Below, in pieces: positions 55,770 to 64,000 of a DNA stretch of 64,000 nt. Origin of the DNA: Perca fluviatilis (taxonomy: Eukaryota; Chordata; Actinopteri; Perciformes; Percidae); contig NC_053116.1 in NCBI RefSeq assembly GCF_010015445.1, positions 26,031,137 through 26,095,136 on the forward strand, read 5' to 3'. How positions within the stretch are numbered: the stretch's first letter is position 1; every line of letters begins with the position of its first letter. The notes below the pieces were generated by a model. The model was not told where the DNA came from, made no database searches, and was given only the letters and a program-made list of their open reading frames with translations. The position numbers and the translations under genes are program-made.

Positions 55770-56590
55770 CAATTTGTGTTGTTGTGAGTGAGTATATGGC
55801 GTGAATGAAGTTTATGGTGACTTTACGGTGGTCGGTGTTTTGGAGTTTTTATATGACGCGGGACCTGACGGAAACATTGGAAAAACAGGGAACGATCGAC
55901 AGCCGCGGCGGATCGGGTTACCGCAGGGGGCAGCGGAGTCCGTCTGCAGCTGCAGGACCTGGAGCTCACTGCCCATTCCTGGGAGCCAAAACCGACACCA
56001 CGCAGCTGGAGACCCAGGCCGTAGTTTGCGCCCGCTGGAGGGAAGGGAAGCCCGGGAGAATCAGATCCAGGACTAAACGGAGCGGACTGTCACAGCCTGC
56101 TGAAGTTTAAATCACAGGTTTCCTAAAGGGAGTCTGGCGGGACTCTGACTGTGGGACTACGAAACACGACTTAAAGTCCGTTAAATAAATAAATACATGC
56201 AGAAATAAATGAATCATTAGTGGGGAGTGAGCCTGGACATTTCAGTCTGTTTAAACTTCACTTTGAAGCAGAACCTCTTAGTTCAGAAGGGTGAAGTTTC
56301 CGTTTGTACTCATATCTGTGAACTGATTATAATAAATATTCTTTGTATTAACACATTAATTAGTCTCTTGTCTTTTTGTTTAAAAAAAACTAGAACATCG
56401 CATGAGATTTTGACGCGATTTATAGTGATTTTATTTCCCTAGACCTTTGCCTACATACTTGCACGATGTTATGCATTATAGGACGGCCCATAGACAGTAT
56501 ATAAGGCAGTGCCTCCCTGTGTTCCAAAGATGGCGGCTCTATTGACGCGCTCGATCCATAACGTCGCGTCAAGGCGACGAACATGTATAC
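55770..56590 (+). other. GC-rich unique core of the fold-back element
   Basis: Contains overlapping open frames at 55801-56076 and 55805-56110 (91 and 101 codons) in CpG-rich sequence. Further on, AAAGATGGCGGCTC (56527) resembles a YY1-type site. No protein domain is recognised. It could be a captured host promoter or exon fragment; I do not call it a gene. Confidence 0.35.
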
Positions 56591-56689
56591 AAAACCTCAT
56601 CACTTTCGTATTGTGGTGTACATTCCCTTTCCGTGAAGAATCTGTCATTTGTAAATTTGTTTGGGACTGGTAAAAGTGTTTTGCATCTT

Positions 56690-57228
56690 GTTAATTTGTT
56701 TTCGAAAATGTAAATTTGTTTTCTAAAAAGTTATTTTGTTTTCCAAAATTAAATTTTGTAAAATTTTTTCTAAAATGTAAATTTGTTTTCCAAAATGTAA
56801 ATTTGTTTTCTAAAATGTTATTTTGTTTTCCAAAATGTAAATTTGTTTTCCAAAATGTAAATTTGTTTTCTAAAATGTAAATTTGTTTTCGAAAATGTTA
56901 TTTTGTTTTCCAAAATGTAAATTTGTTTTCTAAAATGTTATTTTGTTTTCCAAAATGTAAATTTGTTTTCCAAAATGTAAATTTGTTTTCTAAAATGTAA
57001 ATTTGTTTTCTAAAATGTTATTTTGTTTTCCAAAATGTAAATTTGTTTTCTAAAATGTTATTTTGTTTTCCAAAATGTAAATTTGTTTTCCAAAATGTAA
57101 ATTTGTTTTCTAAAATGTAAATTTGTTTTCGAAAATGTTATTTTGTTTTCCAAAATGTAAATTTGTTTTCTAAAATGTTATTTTGTTTTCCAAAATGTAA
57201 ATTTGTTTTCCAAAATGTAAAAGTGTTT
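56690..57228 (-). repeat. 20-bp tandem array, right arm of the fold-back element
   Basis: The reverse complement of the left-arm unit (CCAAAATGTAAATTTGTTTT type), about 27 copies, again in two alternating variants. It is longer than the left array by about six units. Confidence 0.95.
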
Positions 57229-57302
57229 CATTCTTTGTAATGTTGCATTGCACTTCCCGGCCACCGTACTAACCCATCGCAGTGAAACCCATGATACAAT
57301 CA

Positions 57303-57308
57303 AATAAA
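57303..57308 (+). terminator. gpr160: Probable original gpr160 poly(A) signal
   Basis: AATAAA in ATCAAATAAAGACTTG lies 35 bp beyond the right end of the fold-back element. Without the element it would be about 65 bp after the gpr160 stop codon, a short but workable 3' UTR. Confidence 0.45.
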
Positions 57309-57464
57309 GACTTGAGCTAGCATTTGTGAATAGTTCACCTGTGTACATTTATTCTGTGTTAGATGCTTATGTAGGTATGTAATACAGCCCTTTTCTAAAA
57401 GATCATTTTAGAATGCTACATTGACTCATTATATCTATTCCCTTTTTTAAGATTATTTTTTGGC

Positions 57465-57602
57465 ATTTAGGCCAATTGGATAGGACAGCTTAGACATGAA
57501 AGGGGAGAGAGAGGGGGAATGACATGCAGAAAAGGCCTGCAGGTCAGAATCGAACCTGCGGCCACAGCGTCAAGGCCTGGGCCTCTGCCAGGTGAGCTAA
57601 AT
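57465..57602 (-). mobile_element. tRNA-derived SINE-like repeat
   Basis: On the minus strand an A-box-like TAGCTCACCTGGC (57600-57588) is followed about 40 bp later by a B-box-like AGGTTCGATTCTGA (57556-57543). The rest (CATGTCATTCCCCCTCTCTC) is a phrase common in teleost SINEs. Confidence 0.65.
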
Positions 57603-57689
57603 AATTGTTAATTTCTTATACTGCACTGTAACTTTTATTCTCGTATTTTATGTTTTTAATTTTTTTATCGTTTTTAACTGCTCTTTAAT

Positions 57690-57765
57690 GTTTTATGTAA
57701 AGCACTTTGACTTGCCCTGTTGCTGAAATGTGCTATACAAATAAAGGTGCCTTGCCTTACCCAGG
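57690..57765 (+). repeat. LINE/SINE 3'-tail-like fragment
   Basis: TGTAAAGCACTTTGACTTGC and GTGCTATACAAATAAAGGTG form a dispersed teleost tail motif. Confidence 0.5.
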
Positions 57766-58231
57766 TATAAATTCTTCTCAATAAATATCGCTAAACACTC
57801 TGTCATTTTTCTTTCACTGAACCATGTATTTTTCTACCCCTTGTTTAAAAGCACTAGTGCAGTGCCCGTTGAAAACATGCCTGTTTGGAACGGGCAATTA
57901 CTTGGCCTGTGGTATTGCTGCTTGTAGAATTCATCCAAACCAAATGGTACCCCAAAATGACTTACAAAAGGACCCCAAACCACTTAATATGCAACTCCAC
58001 TTTATAGCCTACTGACTTACAGTGTAGGCTACTTCTACATCAGAGACTGTTGTAGCCTACTACTGTATTTAACTAACAGAGAACGCTGCAGATTCAGAAT
58101 GCAATCACAAAATATTTATTATTTTATATAAAAATGTGGAGTAATCAGACATTAGCCTGAGAACTGAGAACTAATGAGCACATATCTGCGTTCATCAACC
58201 ACCAGAACCGGACCACGCATGTGTGTCAGTC

Positions 58232-58234
<3 letters not shown>

Positions 58235-58301
<67 letters not shown>
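58235..58301. repeat. (GA)n microsatellite
   Basis: More than 30 uninterrupted GA units. Confidence 0.97.
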
Positions 58302-58303
<2 letters not shown>

Positions 58304-58413
58304 GTCTCGTGTCGGATCGTTAACGAATTTAACATTTCAGCAGACGTGTTCATTTCCATACAGGTTTAGTGGCTTGACGGTTAATGGTGAATTATGGATT
58401 TGATTCGCAGGGT

Positions 58414-59590
58414 TAATAGGCTCGTTCGAGATGAGCCAGATCTGCGCAGAATCGATCACCGGCGATCGCCGCCCAATGCATGCCGGTTAGATTTGTGTCC
58501 GACTTGATCCCTGATCCCGACTTGCTCTGACGTCATGCACACGTGGGCAACGATAATCTCACGAGACCAAGGCGGCCGCAGTTCTGAGACACAGGTAGCT
58601 GTCAGTACCCGATCCGTTCCACCGGCACGATCCGTTCTGCGCATGTGCAAGATGACACATATGCCATGACGTAGGCGCAGATGATAATGCTGCGTTCATT
58701 CCACCACCACCTTGGAATAACGGCACCGCTTCCACCTGCACGATCCGTTCTGCGCATGCGCAAGATGTTCACACGCTAGCCTCCAGCTAACGTTAGTTAG
58801 CTAATAGCTAATTCGGCAGACCGCTAGGTGATTATAGCGGTAGCTAACGGTTAATTCGGCGGACCGCTAGGTGATTATAGCGGTCTGCCGTTAGCCTCCA
58901 CTGGGAAGTTAACGTTAGTTTAGCTAACGGTTAATTTGGCTAACCGCTAGCTGATTGCAGCGGTCTGCCGTTAGCCTCCACAGTTAAGCTAACGTTAGTT
59001 TAGCTAACAGCTAATTCGGCTAACTGCTAGCTGAGACAGCATGTAAACTTTAAAAGACCCTCAAAATAAAACTTGAAAATAAACGTTAACATATATAACA
59101 GCTGTTACGTCAGTTCTACTTTACTTGTGCTCATTTAAAATACAATCACTCAATACTTGTCTTTATTGTTATTACTGTAAAGTCTTAATTTAGCTGTAGC
59201 CTGCTTTTCCCATTAAGTTTGACTCAACGTTATTTTAGACTGAATCTAGCTGTCCGCTCTGCCTGCACGAGCCGTTCTGCGCATGCGTTATTTTAGACTG
59301 AATCTAGCTGTCGGCTAGCGGTTAGCCGAATTAGCTGTTAGCTATCCCGGTGGAGGCTAGCGTGGAACGGATCGGGTACTGACAGACAGCCACCGACCAT
59401 GTGAATGCTGCTAGTCAGAAACAACGTAACCAGTGGGGCGGTGCCTGTTATTCCGAGGTGGCATGAACGCAGCATTATCATCTGCGCCTACGTCATGGCA
59501 TACGTGTCATCTTGCACATGCGCAGAACGGATCGTGCCGGTGGAACGGATCGGGTACTGACAGCAGCGCAGTTGCTTTTCACCAAGGGGG
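58414..59590 (+). mobile_element. Element C copy interrupted by a palindromic insertion
   Basis: TAGGCTCGTTCGAGATGAGC to CTGAGACACAGGTAGC (58415-58600), then after an insertion GCGCAGTTGCTTTTCACC (about 59568-59586). This is the reverse complement of the contiguous centre of the palindrome at 60824-61012. That intact copy shows where the interrupting element entered. The right boundary is uncertain. Confidence 0.7.
58601..59566. mobile_element. Palindromic element nested in element C
   Basis: Starts TGTCAGTACCCGATCCGTTC and ends GAACGGATCGGGTACTGACA. The inverted arms cover about 100-160 bp (CGATCCGTTCTGCGCATGTG, CATGACGTAGGCGCAGATGA and complements). Between them are about three diverged direct copies of a GCTAACGTTAG/AGCGGTCTGCCGTTAGCCTC module (58785-59040). 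Only a very short flanking duplication (2-3 bp) is possible. Confidence 0.75.
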
Positions 59591-60246
59591 TAAGCTTCAC
59601 TTCAGAACTCGAACCTTCGATGGCGCCATTTTGTTGCTACAAAGGTATCACCTCCTGTTAGCATTCCACTGACCGCCATTTTTTTTACGTCACTTGACTG
59701 CGAATAACTTTACATCTGAAGCATTTAAAAATTTGATTTGTCCATTGTTTATTTCTAAAGAAACACAACAATGTATAAAAGGCTCCACTAACTTGTACCT
59801 CACGTTATGGCTCCGTAGCAGACGTTTTTGTAAAAATAGGCTAACGATTGTGTCATAACCAAGTGACTTACTGTCGCACAGTAGAGGAATTACCGTATAG
59901 TACAGGAGAAGCTCGCAGGCAGTTTCGACTTACATTAGCTGTTTAGGTTTAATTACTATTGTTAACTAGCATGTTAGTTAGCAATAATTGGCCTGTGCTT
60001 ATGTTATCGCCTTACATATACCTACACTCTCCGTCTCTGTAAGATTGGGAATGATTGAGATTTCTCTTGGCACAGCTACCAGAAGACTTACAACTTTCAG
60101 ACACGTTGCTCACGTCACATTTACGTTGTCTCTCTCAATTGGAAGCTGCGCAGTAAAGCAAGAGATCACCGGAAAAGTGATTCTAATAGCCTTCACTGGT
60201 CTCCGTCCAGAGCAACGGGGTCTATTGGTCGATTATATATATGTCA

Positions 60247-61581
60247 ATAGGCTCGTTCGAGATGAACTGCGCCTCGCCTGTAAAGTAGACAAGAGCAGGC
60301 GGTAGCAGCCGGGGGCGGGGACAAAAGTCCGCTCTCAAGTCGGACAGTTTTCCAGCTGACTCCAGCAGCCTTCAGGCTGAACAGGAAGTGACACAAACAC
60401 TGTGGTCCGGTCGGGTCCGATTCCGATTTAATAAAATGTTATCAGACCCATATATCAGCTCCTACACAGTCTCCAGTTGGTTTTATTATGACAGAGTAGC
60501 TGTCAAAATTCTCTACATGTGATCTGTTGCTGATTTTAATAAACAACAGACTGTAGGTGATCCGTAATCTGAACAGATTTAGTCTCTCTGACTTCTAAAC
60601 ATAACTATCAGCCACACAACATGTGTTCTATACAGAATAAGCCTTTAAATCAGACAAATAGCAGTTAAAATCCCTCCGATTGAAAATCAATAAAAAGTTT
60701 ATATAAAACGTCATCATGTTGAGTCGATTCTGAACCAATCAGCTGTTCGATCAGCTGAGAGGCCGGCGTTTCCCAGCATGCACTGGGTCCACCTGCGTCC
60801 GCCTGGCTCTTGCAGTCGGTGAAAAGCAACAGCGCTACCTGCGTCTCAGAACTGCGGCCGCCTTGGTCTCGTGAGATTATCGTTGCCCACGTGTGCATGA
60901 CGTCAGAGCAAGTCGGGATCAAGTCGGACACAAATCTAACCGGCATGCATTGGGCGCCGATCGCCGGTGATCGATTCTGCGCAGATCTGGCTCATCTCGA
61001 ACGAGCCTAATGCTTTTCACCAACTGCAAGAGCCAGGCGGACGCAGGCGGACCCAGTGCATGCTGGGAAACGCCGGCCTCTCAGCTGATCGAACAGCTGA
61101 TTGGTTCAGAATCGACTCAACATGATGACGTTTTATATAAACTTTTTATTGATTTTCAATCGGAGGGATTTTAACTGCGATTTGTCTGATTTAAAGGCTT
61201 ATTCTGTACAGAACACATGTTGTGTGGCTGATAGTTGTGTTTAAAAGTCAGAGAGACTAAATCTGTTCAGATTACGGATCACCTACAGTGTGTTGTTAAT
61301 TAAAATCAGCAACAGATCGCATGTAGAGCATTTTGACAGCTTCTCTGTCATAAGAAAAACAACTGGAGACTGTGTAGGAGCAGATATATTGGTCTGATAA
61401 CATTTTATTAAATCGGAATCGGACCACAGTGTTTATGTCACTTCCTGTTCAGCCTGAAGGCTGCTGGAATCAGCTTGAAAACTGTCCGACTTGAGAGCGG
61501 ATTTTTGTCACCGCCCCCGGCTGCTGCCGCCTGCTCTCTTCTACTTTACAGGCGAGGCGCAGTTCATCTCGAACGAGCCTA
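60247..61581. mobile_element. Large palindromic element with arms of about 580 bp
   Basis: Tips TAGGCTCGTTCGAGATGAAC and GTTCATCTCGAACGAGCCTA. Left arm 60248-60833 and right arm 61012-61581 are reverse complements with few differences. Shared marks include CCTCGCCTGTAAAGTAGA, TGTCCGACTTGAGAGC, CATCATGTTGAGTCGATTCT and TTTCCCAGCATGCACTGG. The spacer of about 175 bp is the inverted copy of element C. The shared tip motif TAGGCTCGTTCGAGATGA suggests one family. No transposase and no clear target-site duplication. Confidence 0.85.
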
Positions 61582-61918
61582 TTTTGGCGACTTAACCCGA
61601 CCCAGGGTGAGTCTGATGAAATCTGATGTATCTGCCCGGTTCAACTCAGATTTTCTCGCATTGCACAGCGCTCTGAAGGAATAATCTCAGAGATTACATT
61701 ATGTTCTGCCAGCTCACAGCAACTTAATGCAAGAGCAGGAAAAGAGTACCCCCGCTGTTCTAAAGCGTTCTGCATGTGGTGTCTGCTGATGTGCAGGTTA
61801 CCTTCCCCCAAACACGGACACACATACAGATACGTCTCATTTTATAAAATAGATAGCATGCCTATAACTGGCATCACACTCTGTCTGCACTTGTTGTCTG
61901 TGGTTGTGCTTTGTGTGG

Positions 61919-62434
61919 CAGGGGCGGATCTAGAAAAATATTTATGGGTGGCGAGAGGGGGGCAGGAATTTTTGACGTATATATACACTGAATTTAATCA
62001 CAGTTATCACAGTTTGGTGAGAAATAGTATGTACACACTACAAAAGGGCACAGGCTGCCATTTACAAACTCATACAGACAAACTTAATCTCATGCAATCA
62101 ATGTCCTGCATTTGAGATTTCATGTGAAACAGTTCATATTAGGAATAAGTGACCATGCAATGTGATCTCACTTAACAGGAGATAGAAGTATGATAGAAGT
62201 AAGGGGCTTCATCACAGGACAGGCATTAAGGTAAGACACAGGTGATGAGTGGCAGATGTGTGAGAGGTGGAAGCAAACAGTTTTTGACTGACTGCAGTCG
62301 GACATTGGAGATTCACGCTTGTAAAATGGTCAAATTGGCCGTAACTTTTAATTCGTTGCTGCCAACTGGGGTGGCAAGGCTTTCTTTTAGGGTGGCATTT
62401 GCCACCCTATGCCACCCCGGTAGATCCGCCCCTG
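61919..62434. mobile_element. Short inverted-repeat element (MITE-like)
   Basis: Tips CAGGGGCGGATCTAGAAA and GGTAGATCCGCCCCTG are inverted. Just inside lie GGTGGCGAG and a duplicated GGGTGGCA/TGCCACCC module at 62370-62417. No coding frame or flanking duplication was recognised. Confidence 0.7.
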
Positions 62435-63957
62435 ATACATCCTTAAATTCGGGAATTGTCGTTTGTTTATTCAAAGTCAAAGACAGTCCAAAGTAGTGTA
62501 ATTTTGCACATTTTGTTTCTGGTCCTCAGGGTGAGAGGGGGAGTGGCCAGCGGCTAGAGCAGCAAAAGCCAATGTGTGCTTCTTTTACCTATATATTTAA
62601 CGATATCTTTTGCATTTCTAATCCAAACAACGTCATGCCCGTAGCAAGACACCTGTCAAGTTTGAAATCCATCGGACTAACGGTTCGAGAGATATGCGCA
62701 TATCCGCGTTTTTTTAAGTCACGAGTGTTTCAGGGTATAGAGAAGTACTAACTTGAAGTTTTCAGTGTCAATATGAGAGTGAGAGCACAACAAAGTTTTA
62801 AAACGGGTTTGTCTGCAGACTGCAAGAGTCGAAGGGGTCTTGCAGGTCGCAGATGGAATCACTTGCGAGTTTTGGTGGATTTTAAATTTGAAAAAGAACC
62901 AAGTATCCCCAAAACTCCTCACACTGCCCATATTAACTCACAGAAATGTGCTGCAAACATTCACTGACATATTTCTTCACTGATTTCCACAGACTATTTT
63001 TTAAAATAACAAAAAAAAGGACCATTCGTGCAGATATGCTCAAGGCAAAGCAAGTAATACATTTTCACTGCAGAGGTCTGATTATTACACCTTAACAAGT
63101 TTCTCCTTTTCCACTGTGAGTGCTACAACACCCCATCAGAGGAAGACTATCACCAAACATGAGCAGAAATCAAGGTAGAGTACCCAATAGAGGAAGTGAA
63201 TCTAAAAGAAATACTGCTGCTTTTATAGGGCAGCATACAGCAGCATAAATGGACAGTAGTGTGCGGGTTTAGTAATAACAGTTGCAGGTATTGTGAAGCA
63301 CGCTGTATGCTGCTGCCAATGTGTTTTGGAGATTAAAGTGTCACCTGCCCAAAGCTAATATTCTACCAATAACTAAAGATTACAGTCTAAATATTCTGAA
63401 ACAAATGCAAATCATAATCAAGCTAGGAATCCATATGCATTGCACCTTTTTGGCCAATGGTAGGAGGATACATGGTACCCTAAAAGGGCTACAATCGTAT
63501 GCTACAATGCTACATGCACATTTTCCTATGTTTTGTGTAATTGACTTATGTGAATAAACAATCTTTGAAATGTATCCACTATTAAATCAAAACAAGCTGC
63601 AATGTAATGTAACTCCACAAAATGTGCTGTTTTTAACCACTGACATGCTTGCTTAGATTATTGTTCCAAGTGTCTGACACCATTATGCAAAGGATCCCTA
63701 CAAAGGTCGACCTTTTTTTAAATAAAAAGGAACAAAAATACAGGCTTTTATGTGTATAGGCATACCAGCAACAATAATGAAAAACAAATCCTCCGATTTA
63801 TCACAAAAAAAATAAAAAACGTGAGCTGCTTAATTAGAAATAGTAATCCTTTTTACCCATATTTTTTTACAAACTTGTTTGTGTTTCGTGACATCTAAGC
63901 ATAGCATCTAAGCAGCAGTCATTCCACCACCCTTCTTTAAAAAAACAAAACAAACAG
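62435..63957. other. Non-coding region near the right edge
   Basis: AT-rich sequence without a convincing exon, repeat or promoter. It may contain the 3' UTR of the putative gene entering from the right, but no clear minus-strand poly(A) signal was found close by. Confidence 0.4.
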
Positions 63958-64000
63958 TCACTCCACCAGCACCACCTGCTTGTCCCCTGTAGCCACCTCG
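63958..64000 (-). CDS. Possible 3' end of an unidentified gene, cut by the window edge
   Basis: On the minus strand the last bases read EVATGDKQVVLVE and TGA, with G or C in nearly every third position, unlike the AT-rich DNA around it. Only 13 codons are visible, so this could be chance. Confidence 0.25.
   Translation of the reverse strand, partial: EVATGDKQVVLVE

Larger units (their letters stand above)
55181..57268. mobile_element. Fold-back type transposon with tandem-repeat inverted arms, in the gpr160 3' UTR
   Basis: Tips TACGGTGGCCGGGAAGTGCA and TGCACTTCCCGGCCACCGTA are perfect inverted repeats. CTAACC is duplicated directly outside (55175-55180 and 57269-57274). The arms continue inward for about 590 and 680 bp and consist mostly of a 20-bp unit, complementary between arms. 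Both arms end in a shared segment (TTCACGGAAAGGGGAATGTA and complement). The unique centre, about 55770-56590, is GC-richer and has no recognisable transposase. This architecture resembles fold-back elements; the superfamily is not identified. Confidence 0.85.

Noticed and set aside
59640..59690. Minus-strand ATGGCGGTCAGTGGAATGCT as ppih exon 1
   Set aside because: Kozak-like but the translation MAVSGMLTGG does not match cyclophilin H; more likely a YY1-type word in a repeat-rich region.

Overview
The window looks like a vertebrate nuclear genome, most likely a teleost fish. Genes are split by introns with GT-AG junctions, intergenic DNA is AT-rich, microsatellites are long, and there are many short non-autonomous DNA transposons and tRNA-derived SINEs of the kind common in teleosts. 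No bacterial, viral or CRISPR features were seen.

Layout. (1) 1-17.6 kb, + strand: the 3' part of the espin gene (espn). It holds the WH2 exon, a Pro/Ser-rich exon that opens the actin-bundling module, and two final exons ending in the conserved bundling tail. Between them lies a 2.2-kb exon at 6554-8746 with its own stop codon and poly(A) signals, and it encodes an espin-like (ESPNL-type) C-terminus. (2) 20.4-40.4 kb, + strand: a complete arhgef16 (ephexin-4) gene. Fourteen coding exons join in frame to 699 codons: a disordered N-terminus, DH, PH and SH3 domains, and a C-terminal ETNV PDZ ligand. (3) 45.4-40.7 kb, - strand: a complete ybx1 (Y-box binding protein 1) gene of seven coding exons and 328 aa, convergent with arhgef16. 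(4) 51.8-47.7 kb, - strand: ppih (cyclophilin H, a U4/U6 snRNP prolyl isomerase). Eight exons encode 155 aa; the short first exon was not found. (5) 54.0-55.2 kb, + strand: a GPR160-like orphan receptor whose coding region is a single exon. (6) 55.2-62.4 kb: a cluster of palindromic mobile elements. (7) At the right edge, 13 codons and a stop may be the 3' end of an unidentified minus-strand gene.

The genes are not a pathway. espn and arhgef16 both act on the actin cytoskeleton, ybx1 and ppih both act in RNA metabolism, and gpr160 is a membrane receptor. From general knowledge, ESPN and ARHGEF16 both lie on human 1p36, and YBX1 and PPIH are neighbours on human 1p34, so this looks like conserved vertebrate linkage. 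All exon boundaries were read by eye from splice signals, frame continuity and protein similarity recalled from known families. No alignment was run.

The most unusual items are: a fold-back type element 30 bp after the gpr160 stop codon whose inverted arms are arrays of a 20-bp repeat; nested palindromic elements at 58.4-61.6 kb; the espin exon that would swap the bundling tail for an ESPNL-like tail; a decayed histone H4 3' end with a recognisable histone stem-loop next to a hAT-like terminus inside an espn intron; and several non-autonomous transposons with exact target-site duplications of 3, 8 or 9 bp.
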